Source: an uncultured Phascolarctobacterium sp.
Lineage (GTDB): Bacteria; Bacillota; Negativicutes; Acidaminococcales; Acidaminococcaceae
Assembly: GCF_934190775.1 (NCBI RefSeq)
Contig: NZ_CAKPTG010000007.1
Location: 1-64,000 of the forward strand
DNA: 64,000 nucleotides
Direction: 5' to 3'
The position numbers and the translations under genes are program-made. Positions 50,944-59,447 of this stretch are shown here, in pieces. The notes under the pieces were generated by a model, which did not search any database, was not told the DNA's origin, and saw only the letters and a program-made list of their open reading frames with translations. Position 1 is the stretch's first letter, and every line of letters starts with the position of its first letter.

Positions 50944-52260
50944 TTGTATAGACAAGCCATAGAAAACTTAAAACAATGGAAAGATTCTCCACATCGTAAG
51001 CCATTACTTGTTACAGGTATCAGACAATGCGGCAAAACTTATCTGCTAAAAAAATTTGGTGAAGAATATTTTGACGATGTGGCCTATTTCTATTTTGAAG
51101 GCAACAGCCGTCTGGCTTCAATTTTCGCAACTGATTTTGATACAACAAGAATTTTAGATGAACTGAGTATTATAAATCACAAAAAAATTATTCCCGGCAA
51201 AACACTCCTGATTTTTGACGAAATTCAGGCTTGCCCGGAAGCTCTGATTTCATTAAAATATTTTTTTGAGACTTTGCCTAAGCAGCATATCGTCTGCGCA
51301 GGCTCATTGTTAGGCGTCGCTTTAAAGCGCAACAACATATCTTTTCCTGTCGGTAAAGTTGATCGCTTAAAAATGTACCCCATGAGCTTCAAGGAGTTTT
51401 TAATCGCCAATGGTCACAAGGCACTTCTTGACGGTTTACTGAAATATAAGCCAGATGAGCCATTACCTGAACTATATACTACAACTCTCACCAAAGAACT
51501 CAAACATTATTATCTGATTGGTGGTCTTCCTGAAGTTGTTGCAAGATGGATAGAAACGCACGATTTCTCGGCAGTCGCAGCCTTACAGGACAACCTGCTT
51601 GAAGACTATGCCAGTGATTTTTCTAAATACGCACCCAATGTTGATGTACCAAAAATCAACTGGATTTGGGATTCCGTACCTATTCAACTGGCTCGTGAAA
51701 ATAACAAATTTTTCTTTTCCCATGTCAAACAAGGTAAGCGTTCCAAGGATTTGGAAGATGCGTTGGAATGGTTGGTAAATGCAGGACTGGTGAATAAGCT
51801 TGATTTAGTCAGTGTTCCTGAGCTTCCCTTGGCCTTTAATGCTGATGCCAGCTACTTTAAAGTTTATATGGCAGATATTGGTCTGTTATGCCGAAGATGC
51901 GGATTAACAGCGGATACTGTTTTGTACGACAGTCCTTACTACAAAAATTTTAAAGGTGCTCTCACTGAGAACTTCGTATTTAACGAGCTCATTTACACCG
52001 ATTTGCACCCATACTTTTGGCGTTCAGGCAATACGGCAGAGCTTGATTTTATTTTTGAATACCAAAGCCAGCTCGTACCTGTTGAAGCAAAAGCAGAAAT
52101 ACATACACGGGCCAAAAGCTATGGTTTATTTTGCAAAAAATATAAACCACAAACAGGGTTCAAGCTATCACTCAAAAACATCGGCATTAACGATTCTGAC
52201 GATACAAAAACCGTCAGCTTACCGCTTTATCTGCTCTGGAATATCAGAAGTTATTTATAA
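50944..52260 (+). CDS. AAA_14/DUF4143 family ATPase
   Basis: 438 residues from a TTG at 50944 (GGAGGT eight bases ahead). Walker A is VTGIRQCGKTYLLKKF at about residue 27, Walker B LLIFDEIQACPEAL at about 100, sensor AGSLLGVAL. The DUF4143 C-terminal domain runs from about 205, with FKVYMADIGLLCRRCG, KGALTENFVFNELI and a PD-(D/E)xK-like end (LDFIFEYQSQLVPVEAKAE). These ATPases are common, often multicopy, and poorly understood; links to mobile DNA or defence have been suggested. It stands alone, behind regulatory repeats and before a strong terminator. Confidence 0.88.
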   Translation: MYRQAIENLKQWKDSPHRKPLLVTGIRQCGKTYLLKKFGEEYFDDVAYFYFEGNSRLASIFATDFDTTRILDELSIINHKKIIPGKTLLIFDEIQACPEALISLKYFFETLPKQHIVCAGSLLGVALKRNNISFPVGKVDRLKMYPMSFKEFLIANGHKALLDGLLKYKPDEPLPELYTTTLTKELKHYYLIGGLPEVVARWIETHDFSAVAALQDNLLEDYASDFSKYAPNVDVPKINWIWDSVPIQLARENNKFFFSHVKQGKRSKDLEDALEWLVNAGLVNKLDLVSVPELPLAFNADASYFKVYMADIGLLCRRCGLTADTVLYDSPYYKNFKGALTENFVFNELIYTDLHPYFWRSGNTAELDFIFEYQSQLVPVEAKAEIHTRAKSYGLFCKKYKPQTGFKLSLKNIGINDSDDTKTVSLPLYLLWNIRSYL

Positions 52261-52273
52261 ATATATATGCAAA

Positions 52274-52309
52274 CACCCGAAGCCATTACGACTTCGGGTG
52301 ATTTTTTAT
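52274..52309 (+). terminator. Terminator after the DUF4143 gene
   Basis: CACCCGAAG (52274-52282) and CTTCGGGTG (52292-52300) with a following TTTTTT. Confidence 0.9.
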
Positions 52310-52353
52310 TGCGACATGACCTGCTATATATTTTAGGGCAATCCTGCCTGCAC

Positions 52354-53043
52354 TCACAAACGCTCTACTCTTGCCTCACCGTGCCACATAAATTTGGTTG
52401 CCAAAGCCAAAAGCTCTGCATCCTCCAAGCCCTCGCTAACTACAACCAAATCTGCCTGCAGCAGGCTTACGCTCAAATCGCGGAACATTTTGCGCAGCTC
52501 GTTAATCATGCGGGCATCGCCGTCATTCACCTTTCCCGGTGTGCGCTCTGCCAGATGCCAGTAAAGCTGCTTTAAAATATAGCTTTCGTTTTTATTGTAC
52601 TCTTTGATGTTATCAATAATATTATAAGGATAGACTTCTGCGTCACGCCACGTAGCCTTATACGCATCGAGCACTTTATTTTCATACTCCTGCTTATAAG
52701 CTGCCCAGCCTGCGCGGTCGTCAAATTTCAGCATATCCTCCAGCTTATCACGGCAACTGATAACCTTACGGCAGCGTACAAGCATGGCGTAAATCAGCGC
52801 CCGTTCTGCTTCCGTCGCCTGCACAGGCTCCGGCGTAATCGTAAAAACCTGTAAGCCTTCATGCAATTTATGGCGACGCTCTGCCTCCAGGCGTGCCATT
52901 TTCAGGTGCTGCATTGAAAGCAGGCTGTCCTCGCAGCTCACAGGCAACCCCTGTGCCTGCAAGCCGGCAATTTCGTTCTCATTGCATAAAACTAAAACAC
53001 GCTGCTTTTTCTCTGCCTGTGAAAGCTCGTTAAGGGTATTCAT
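52354..53043 (-). CDS. Uncharacterised cytoplasmic protein
   Basis: 229 residues, no signal peptide, mostly helical. VLVLCNENEIAGLQAQGLPVSC near the N-terminus has a Rossmann-like strand-turn-helix look, but no binding motif is complete. Trp/Tyr-rich stretches (WAAYKQEYENKVLDAYKATWRD) mark the middle. It overlaps the M18 aminopeptidase gene by 4 bases and follows it, so it is surely co-translated with it. I do not recognise the family. Confidence 0.6.
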   Translation of the reverse strand: MNTLNELSQAEKKQRVLVLCNENEIAGLQAQGLPVSCEDSLLSMQHLKMARLEAERRHKLHEGLQVFTITPEPVQATEAERALIYAMLVRCRKVISCRDKLEDMLKFDDRAGWAAYKQEYENKVLDAYKATWRDAEVYPYNIIDNIKEYNKNESYILKQLYWHLAERTPGKVNDGDARMINELRKMFRDLSVSLLQADLVVVSEGLEDAELLALATKFMWHGEARVERL

Positions 53044-54446
53044 TTGCTGCTCTCCAGGAAAGCAGCGAATGCTTTATAGGTGTAATAAACATCCAGCTTA
53101 GAGCTCAGCTCGAACGGAGAATGCATACACAGAATAGGTACACCAAGGTCAACTACATCCATATCCATAGCTGCAACATACAAAGCAACGGTACCTCCGC
53201 CGCCTTCGTCTACAGCGCCCAGCTCGCCAATCTGCCAGAAAACATCGGCCTCGTCCATAATGCTGATAACCTTGGCCATCGTTTCAGCGCTGGCATCATT
53301 GGAGCCGGATTTGCCGCGCGCACCGGTATATTTGGTCAGCACAGGTCCTTTGTTGACAAAGCAGCTGTTGCGTTCTTCGTATACGGAAGCAAAGCTCGGA
53401 TCATAGGCACCGTTGACATCGGAAGAAAGCGCAGTAGTATTACGCAGCAGCTTGCGGATGTTGGCACCCTGAGTTGCTGCCAAGTCCTCCAGATAGTGCA
53501 GCACGAAATCGGAATTCAGGCCGGTGTTGCCGTAGGAACCGATTTCCTCTTTATCTGCCAAAACCGTAACAGTGGTGTAGTACGGTGCTTTGGTATCAAT
53601 TTCCGCAGTCAGCGCGGTATAAGCGCAAACCTTGTCATCCTGACCGTAGGCACCGATCAGGCTGCGGTCCAGGCCCACGTCCTGCGCCTTGGTTGCAGGC
53701 ACAAATTCAATTTCTGCACGCATAAAATCATGCTCGGTAATGCCATACATTTCGTTGAGCAGTGCCAGCGCATTCAGCTTTACAGCATCCTTAACGTCTT
53801 CTTCTTCGCTTTCGTCAACAAAAGGCAGGCTGCCGATAACAATGTTCAGCTCCTCGCCCTTAATGCCTTCGCCCAGCTTGCGCTCATTCTGCTTAGCGCC
53901 AAGATGCGGCAGCAAATCGGTTACGCAGAATACAGGGTCGCCGGCATTTTCGCCCACGCAGACCTTCACCAGCTCGCCGTTCTTTTTGATGATAACGCCA
54001 TGCATAGCCAGCGGCACAGTCACCCATTGGTATTTGCGGATACCGCCGTAATAATGCGTTTTGAAATATGCCATCTCATGGTTTTCGTATACCGGATTCG
54101 GTTTTAAATCCAGACGCGGAGAATCGATATGCGCAGCGTTCAGGCGCACACCTGCCTCCAGCGGCGCAGTACCGAAGGTGGACATAGCCAGAGATTTGCC
54201 GCGGTTTACGAAATAAACCTTGTCGCCGGGTTTGTACTCCTTGCCCTCTTCAAAGGGAACGTAGCCTGCAGCAGCCAGCTTTTCTACAGCCTTCGCAGTA
54301 AATTCGCGCTCCGTCTTGGCTGTATCCAAAAATTCCTTGTAGCCTTCGCAGTAAGCGAATGCTGCTTCCTTCGCAGCAGTATTTTCCTTAGCGATATGGG
54401 GGAATTCCCAGGTTAAATTCTTTTGCAATTCCTTTGCAGTTGTCAA
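53040..54446 (-). CDS. M18 family zinc aminopeptidase
   Basis: 468 residues, normal for M18. AAHIDSPRLDLKP (first zinc His and Asp) is at about residue 90. ADKEEIGSYGNTG gives the catalytic Glu pair. SSDVNGAYDP, SGSNDASAETM and a final MHSPFELSSKLDVYYTYKA supply further ligands. It removes acidic or neutral N-terminal residues from peptides in the cytoplasm. GELGAVDEGGGGTVA is typical of bacterial M18 enzymes. It is followed by a gene of unknown function with a 4-base overlap. Confidence 0.92.
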   Translation of the reverse strand: MTTAKELQKNLTWEFPHIAKENTAAKEAAFAYCEGYKEFLDTAKTEREFTAKAVEKLAAAGYVPFEEGKEYKPGDKVYFVNRGKSLAMSTFGTAPLEAGVRLNAAHIDSPRLDLKPNPVYENHEMAYFKTHYYGGIRKYQWVTVPLAMHGVIIKKNGELVKVCVGENAGDPVFCVTDLLPHLGAKQNERKLGEGIKGEELNIVIGSLPFVDESEEEDVKDAVKLNALALLNEMYGITEHDFMRAEIEFVPATKAQDVGLDRSLIGAYGQDDKVCAYTALTAEIDTKAPYYTTVTVLADKEEIGSYGNTGLNSDFVLHYLEDLAATQGANIRKLLRNTTALSSDVNGAYDPSFASVYEERNSCFVNKGPVLTKYTGARGKSGSNDASAETMAKVISIMDEADVFWQIGELGAVDEGGGGTVALYVAAMDMDVVDLGVPILCMHSPFELSSKLDVYYTYKAFAAFLESSK

Positions 54447-54585
54447 AATCTATCACTCCTTGTATAAGCTTTAGTAAGCAGTGCCAAACAGCACTATGTA
54501 AATAATACCACAAATAGCAGCTTTTGGGGAGAGTTAGGGAGATGTATACAATTTAGTCTCTTTTTCTCCCTACTCCTTGATATAC

Positions 54586-54609
54586 CGTCACAGCGTCACC
54601 AAGCGTCAC
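54586..54609. repeat. Left 24-bp inverted repeat of the RepA-like module
   Basis: This is the exact reverse complement of 56544-56567. It consists of three GTGACG(C) units on the minus strand, separated by TTG and T. The TGA stop of the XRE gene (54606-54608) lies in its innermost unit. Confidence 0.9.
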
Positions 54610-55310
54610 CTTTTGCGCTTGGCATTATCAATCGCCCGGCGCAGCTCTGCCAGCTCCTGGCTGATAAGCCTTTCCGCTTCCTGATAACGTGCCTCTAAAT
54701 CCTGGATAGTCTTATCATCTACTGCTTTATTTTCTGCGGTAGCTTCCTGCACCTCTTCCTTAAAATCAAGCAGCGCCTGATACTTTTCAGGATAGGAATC
54801 AACCTCTTCTATATAATCACGCCTAAAGGTAATATAATTGTAATGTCCTTGCTGCGGATAGTTATAACGCCAATAATCATATTCGGATTTGGTGATTTTG
54901 CCTTCCTGTAAGGCGGTATACATGTCAACCCATTCCTGTAAAACAGCATTTCTGACGCCGGTTATACAATGTTCATCGGGATAAGTCTTTTCAATCCGCA
55001 GGTAATACTCACCGTCTATCTTTTTTATTTCTGAGCCGTATTTATCCTCCATAGCAAAGAAAATATGCATTCTTCTTGCCCAATAGTTAATATTCGGTAT
55101 ATCTAAAGCTTCAGGGCTAATATTAAACAAACTTGCTATTTTTTCCAGCATATCATATTTAGGTATCCTGTCACCTGATTCGTATTGGGCAACACGTACA
55201 TCACAGGTTTTATCACTGAAGCCCAATAATCTACCTAAATACTTTTGAGTGTAGTTGTTTAAGCGACGAAAGAAAGCAATGCGTTCACCTATATTATTTC
55301 TTATTATCAT
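54606..55310 (-). CDS. XRE-type regulator with a long C-terminal domain
   Basis: 234 residues. The start ATG has AAGGAG eight bases ahead. The helix-turn-helix domain fills about 5-72 (IGERIAFFRRLNNYTQKYLGRLLG...RVAQYESGDRIPKYDMLEKIASLF). Residues 80-185 are acidic and aromatic with no known domain. The end (about 190-234) is a charged coiled coil ending AKRKR. It is divergent from the RepA-like gene 190 bases away. A 16-base inverted repeat, TAAAC-N6-GTTTA (55370-55385), overlaps its own promoter, suggesting autoregulation. Its stop codon is part of the left inverted repeat. Confidence 0.8.
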   Translation of the reverse strand: MIIRNNIGERIAFFRRLNNYTQKYLGRLLGFSDKTCDVRVAQYESGDRIPKYDMLEKIASLFNISPEALDIPNINYWARRMHIFFAMEDKYGSEIKKIDGEYYLRIEKTYPDEHCITGVRNAVLQEWVDMYTALQEGKITKSEYDYWRYNYPQQGHYNYITFRRDYIEEVDSYPEKYQALLDFKEEVQEATAENKAVDDKTIQDLEARYQEAERLISQELAELRRAIDNAKRKR

Positions 55311-55341
55311 CTGGCAAGCTCCTTTTCCTTAATGTTTTTGT

Positions 55342-55434
55342 TAAGTATAGTATAGCACGTTTCTCTAAATAAACAAGTAAGTTTAGAATTTTTCTTTTTT
55401 AACTCTTGACTTTATCTTGATAGTTTAGTATGAT
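55342..55434. promoter_or_regulatory. Divergent promoters of the RepA-like module
   Basis: Rightward: TTGACT (55406-55411), 17 bases, TATGAT (55429-55434), for the RepA-like gene. Leftward: TTGTTT, 16 bases, TATACT near 55346-55352, for the XRE gene. The palindrome TAAAC-N6-GTTTA (55370-55385) overlaps the leftward -35 and lies 20 bases upstream of the rightward one, so one bound regulator could control both. Confidence 0.6.
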
Positions 55435-55500
55435 TAATCTAGTTACTAAGCATTTAGTATTAAGCCAATCACATTCATTAAGCAAAAGGAGTATGTTATC

Positions 55501-56547
55501 ATGATCAAAGACAAAGTCTTCTATCCCAACAACAGTCAACCCTTAGCGGCCAGCTCTTCCCTGCAAACAGTTACCCTGCCAGAGCTGTACGACACCGCCT
55601 ACACACCTGCCACAGCCTTAATCGATAATTTTCTCTACAGCGGTGTCTATATTTTGGCAGGACCACCAAAAACAGGTAAATCCTTTCTTATGGCTCAGCT
55701 TGCTTACCATGTTGCCGCAGGTTTGCAATTTTTTGACCATAAGGTAACACCTGCTTCCGTACTTTACCTTTCCTTGGAGGATGATTTAGCACGTCTGCAA
55801 AAACGCTTTTCGCGGATGTTCGGCGTAGAGGGCAACGCCAATTTATATTTAGCTACCCAGGCTGACAGCTTAAACCAGGGACTGCAGGAACAATTGACGG
55901 AATTTTTGCAAAGCAAGCCTGCTACTAAGCTGGTAATTATTGATACGCTGCAAAAGATTCGTGAATTTACCAGTTCCTCCTACAGTTATGCTTCTGATTA
56001 CCACATCATCAACATTCTTAAGGAAATAGCAGCGCGCTATAATATTTGCATCGTTGTCGTTCATCATACCAGAAAAATGGAGGCAGAGGATAAATTTGAT
56101 AAGATTTCCGGCACAACCGGTCTCTTAGGTGCCGCTGACGGAGCAATGATCCTGCAAAAGGAAAAACGTACTGACAAGCGTGCGCAATTAAACATTGTCG
56201 GCCGCGAGCTGCCGGACCAGGAAATTATTATCGAATTTATGCCTGAAAACTGTACCTGGAAATTTATCCGCTCCTGCCAGCAATTGTGGGAGGAACCGAA
56301 GGATATGCTGCTGGAACAGGTTGCCGCTTTAGTCAGCGACGAGAATAAAATTTGGCATGGAAGTGCAACGCAGATGCTGCAGGACCTTAATATAAGTACT
56401 GATGATATGAAGCCCCACATTCTTTCCCGTAAGCTTAATGTCAAAGTTGACAGGCTTTATCAAGACTATGGAATTTATTACCATCATAAACGTGTTAATA
56501 AAGGCTCTGATATTACCTTGCAAAAGCTGGAAGCCAAAACTGCGTGA
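55501..56547 (+). CDS. RepA-like AAA_25 ATPase (replicative helicase type)
   Basis: 348 residues. AGGAG stands nine bases before the ATG. RecA/DnaB-like core: Walker A GPPKTGKS at residues 54-61, SLEDDLARLQKRFSRMF, Walker B KLVIIDTLQKI at about 140, VVVHHTRK and GTTGLLGAADGAM as later motifs. These are the marks of the AAA_25/RepA family, hexameric helicase-like ATPases of plasmids, phages and satellites. The last 90 residues are a divergent winged-helix-like region. No primase, integrase or transposase accompanies it. The TGA stop lies inside the right inverted repeat. It looks like a replication gene of a small mobile element now fixed between chromosomal genes. Confidence 0.82.
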   Translation: MIKDKVFYPNNSQPLAASSSLQTVTLPELYDTAYTPATALIDNFLYSGVYILAGPPKTGKSFLMAQLAYHVAAGLQFFDHKVTPASVLYLSLEDDLARLQKRFSRMFGVEGNANLYLATQADSLNQGLQEQLTEFLQSKPATKLVIIDTLQKIREFTSSSYSYASDYHIINILKEIAARYNICIVVVHHTRKMEAEDKFDKISGTTGLLGAADGAMILQKEKRTDKRAQLNIVGRELPDQEIIIEFMPENCTWKFIRSCQQLWEEPKDMLLEQVAALVSDENKIWHGSATQMLQDLNISTDDMKPHILSRKLNVKVDRLYQDYGIYYHHKRVNKGSDITLQKLEAKTA

Positions 56548-56567
56548 CGCTTGGTGACGCTGTGACG
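56544..56567. repeat. Right 24-bp inverted repeat of the RepA-like module
   Basis: Three GTGACG(C) units in tandem on the plus strand (56544, 56554, 56562), the perfect inverse of 54586-54609. Tandem short units are iteron-like. The direct heptamer ATACCGT occurs at 54582-54588 and 56577-56583, just beside the two repeats. Confidence 0.9.
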
Positions 56568-56645
56568 CTTTTATGGATACCGTAGGCAAATTTTAGCATA
56601 AGCACCAGAAAAGCTATGCTTGCACTTGCGCTTGCAGCGCAATAC

Positions 56646-56680
56646 AAAAACCCCCGCCCTGACGGACGGGGGTATTTTTT
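56646..56680. terminator. Terminator of the ATP synthase operon
   Basis: ACCCCCG and CGGGGGT (56650-56673) with U-tracts on both strands. It ends the leftward atp operon 20-odd bases after atpC and would also stop rightward transcripts from the RepA-like gene. Confidence 0.9.
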
Positions 56681-56700
56681 TGGCATTGTCGCAATGCTTA

Positions 56701-57111
56701 TTACAGCTTGTGAGTAGTACGCAAGCGGGCAACAGCTCTCTTCAGCGCGTTTTCGGCACGAACAGTGTCAATGTCTTCGCTCTTGGAAGCAAGACGTTGC
56801 TCTGCACGTTCTTTAGCTGCAGTTGCACGAGCGGTATCAATATCTGCATCAGCTTCGGCAATAGTTGCCAGAACGGTGCATTTATTGTCTTTCATTTCCA
56901 GAAAGCCGCCGCAAACAGCAAATTCTTTAACGCTGCCGTCAGTGAACTCCAGCTTCATCGGCGCAATATCCATGGTCGCAATGATAGGCATATGTCTAGC
57001 TTTGAGGCCCAGATTACCGGACAAAGCACGGAAACCCACATAAGTTACTTCTTCAGAAGTGAACAGCATCTTATCCGGCGTGACAATTTCAAAAGAAAAC
57101 GGAGTAGCCAT
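56701..57111 (-). CDS. atpC: ATP synthase epsilon subunit
   Basis: 136 residues. The N-terminal beta-sandwich (FSFEIVTPDKMLFTSEEVTYV, GNLGLKARHMPIIATMDIA, GFLEMKDNKCTVLATIAE) and the C-terminal helical hairpin (ERAEQRLASKSEDIDTVRAENALKRAVAR) are both present, so an inhibitory epsilon is possible. It is the central-stalk subunit and the last gene of the operon, 3 bases after atpD. Confidence 0.95.
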   Translation of the reverse strand: MATPFSFEIVTPDKMLFTSEEVTYVGFRALSGNLGLKARHMPIIATMDIAPMKLEFTDGSVKEFAVCGGFLEMKDNKCTVLATIAEADADIDTARATAAKERAEQRLASKSEDIDTVRAENALKRAVARLRTTHKL

Positions 57112-57114
57112 CTA

Positions 57115-58527
57115 TTAATCCTTCATAGTTGCAGCCTTGGCAACAGCGTCATCAATGGTACCAACCATGTAGAAAGCGCCTTCCGGCAGGTCATCATGCT
57201 TGCCTTCGAGGATTTCTTTGAAGCCGCGGATGGTTTCCTTCAGAGGAACATATTGACCGGGGGTACCGGTGAACTGTTCAGCAACGAAGAATGCCTGGCT
57301 GAGGAACTTCTGAATCTTACGAGCACGAGCAACAGTAACTTTGTCTTCCTCGCTCAATTCTTCCATACCCAGAATTGCGATGATATCTTGCAATTCTTTG
57401 TAACGTTGCAGGATAGCCTGTACGCCACGAGCAACGTGATAATGCTCTTCGCCGATTACCAGCGGATCGAGGATACGGCTGGTGGAGTCGAGCGGGTCAA
57501 CTGCCGGATAAATACCAAGCTCTGCGATTTGACGAGACAATACGGTGGTTGCATCCAAATGAGCGAAGGTGCCTGCCGGAGCCGGGTCAGTCAAGTCATC
57601 CGCAGGTACATATACAGCCTGTACGGATGTGATAGAACCGGTCTTGGTGGAGGTAATACGCTCTTGCAGTGCGCCGATATCGTTTGCCAGGGTAGGTTGG
57701 TAACCTACTGCGGAAGGCATACGGCCGAGCAATGCGGATACTTCGGAACCAGCCTGAATGAAACGGAAAATGTTATCGATAAAGAGCAGTACGTCCTGGC
57801 CGCCAACATCACGGAAGTATTCTGCCATGGTCAGGCCGGTCAGACCAACACGCATACGTGCTCCAGGAGGCTCGTTCATCTGGCCGTATACAAGAGCAGT
57901 CTTGTTGATAACGCCAGACTCTTTCATTTCGCCCCACAGGTCGTTGCCTTCACGAGTACGTTCGCCAACGCCTGCGAATACGGAATAGCCGCCGTGTGCA
58001 GTAGCAATGTTATGGATAAGCTCCATAATAATAACGGTTTTACCTACGCCAGCACCGCCGAACAGACCGATTTTACCGCCCATTGCATACGGAGCGATAA
58101 GGTCAACGACTTTAATGCCGGTTTCCAAAATTTTAGTAGCTGTAGCCTGTTGGTCAAAGCTCGGAGCCGGTCTATGAATAGGCCAGTGATCAGCTGCTTC
58201 AACCGGAGTGTCATCATGGTCTACAGTTTCACCTAAAACGTTGAAGATACGGCCCAGTACACCAGGACCTACCGGAACGCTGATAGGAGCGCCGGTATCA
58301 ACAACTTCCATGCCACGAACCAGACCGTCGGTGGAGCTCATAGCAACAGCGCGGACAATGTTATTGCCGATGTGTTGCATAACTTCTGCGGTCAGGTGGA
58401 TTTTTACTTTACCCTCATCGGTGGTGCCGTCAATGTGCAGTGCGTTGAGGATAGCAGGCATGCTTTTAGGAGGAAACTCTACGTCGATAACAGGGCCTAC
58501 AACTTGTACGATTCTACCTGTATTCAA
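57115..58527 (-). CDS. atpD: ATP synthase beta subunit
   Basis: 470 residues. P-loop GGAGVGKTV at about residue 156, GERTREGNDLW (catalytic Glu), LLFIDNIFRFIQAGSEVSALLGRMPSAVGYQPTL and ALVYGQMNEPPGAR are the catalytic beta signatures. It carries the three catalytic sites of F1. Confidence 0.98.
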   Translation of the reverse strand: MNTGRIVQVVGPVIDVEFPPKSMPAILNALHIDGTTDEGKVKIHLTAEVMQHIGNNIVRAVAMSSTDGLVRGMEVVDTGAPISVPVGPGVLGRIFNVLGETVDHDDTPVEAADHWPIHRPAPSFDQQATATKILETGIKVVDLIAPYAMGGKIGLFGGAGVGKTVIIMELIHNIATAHGGYSVFAGVGERTREGNDLWGEMKESGVINKTALVYGQMNEPPGARMRVGLTGLTMAEYFRDVGGQDVLLFIDNIFRFIQAGSEVSALLGRMPSAVGYQPTLANDIGALQERITSTKTGSITSVQAVYVPADDLTDPAPAGTFAHLDATTVLSRQIAELGIYPAVDPLDSTSRILDPLVIGEEHYHVARGVQAILQRYKELQDIIAILGMEELSEEDKVTVARARKIQKFLSQAFFVAEQFTGTPGQYVPLKETIRGFKEILEGKHDDLPEGAFYMVGTIDDAVAKAATMKD

Positions 58528-58555
58528 GGTTTTAGCCTCCCTACGAAATATCTAA

Positions 58556-59440
58556 TTAGTTTTGTGCCTGTTTCAGAGCTTCTACGCCGCCAACGATTTC
58601 GTTCAGCTCGCGGGTAATGGATGCCTGACGTGCCTTGTTATAGGACAGCTCAAGGTTTTGTACCAGCTTGCCTGCGTTATCGGTAGCAGAGCTCATAGCA
58701 GTCATACGAGAACCCAACTCACTGGCAGCAGATTGTACCAGTGCAGCGTAAACTACAGTTTCCAGATACTTAGGTGCAAGTACCTGCAGAGTTTCGTCTT
58801 CATCAGGCTCGAAAATAAAGCTTGCGCTAGCTTTGCCTTTCTCCTTTACAGGAGGCTCTACCGGCAGAATCTTATCGCTGGTAGGAATTTGGGACAAAGC
58901 GGTTTTGAAAAGTGTAAACACAATATGCAGCTCGTCGAAATGCTCATCAGCAAATTGTTTGATTGCATCCTGAGCAATTTCTACTGCATTTGCGTAAGAC
59001 GGTCTGTCGGAGTAGCCGAAGTGGCTGCTCAGCACTTTATAGCCGCGGCGTTGGAAGAAATCCCTGGCCTTACGGCCGCTGGTGATAATGACTACGTCAT
59101 GCTCACATTCAGAGATCTCAGCAACTGCTTTTTTCAAAGCGTTGGAACTATATGCGCCTGCCAGACCTTTATCAGAGGCGAGCACCAGATAACCAACTTT
59201 TTTAACATCACGATGTTGAAGCAGCGGGTGTTTTTTGGCACTTAAGCCTGCAAGGATGCTCGGATCGCTCACAACGCTGGATAACACTTCTTTGATCTTG
59301 ATGGCATACGGACGGCTTGCAGCAGCTTTTTCCTGCGCTCTTCTGAGGCGGGCAGCAGCAACCATTTTCATAGCCTTCGTGATCTTGCCAATGTTACCTA
59401 CGCTTTTCATGTGGCGATGAATCTCGCGTGCAGTAGCCAT
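58556..59440 (-). CDS. atpG: ATP synthase gamma subunit
   Basis: 294 residues. N-terminal ATAREIHRHMKSVGNIGKITKAMKMVAAARLRRAQ and C-terminal MTAMSSATDNAGKLVQNLELSYNKARQASITRELNEIVGG helices form the rotor coiled coil. It is the rotating shaft between F1 and the c-ring. Confidence 0.97.
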   Translation of the reverse strand: MATAREIHRHMKSVGNIGKITKAMKMVAAARLRRAQEKAAASRPYAIKIKEVLSSVVSDPSILAGLSAKKHPLLQHRDVKKVGYLVLASDKGLAGAYSSNALKKAVAEISECEHDVVIITSGRKARDFFQRRGYKVLSSHFGYSDRPSYANAVEIAQDAIKQFADEHFDELHIVFTLFKTALSQIPTSDKILPVEPPVKEKGKASASFIFEPDEDETLQVLAPKYLETVVYAALVQSAASELGSRMTAMSSATDNAGKLVQNLELSYNKARQASITRELNEIVGGVEALKQAQN

Positions 59441-59447
59441 TAGTTAA

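Noticed and set aside
54586..56567. Inverted-repeat module as a classical insertion sequence
   Set aside because: Neither gene resembles a transposase; one is a RepA-like ATPase and the other a regulator.
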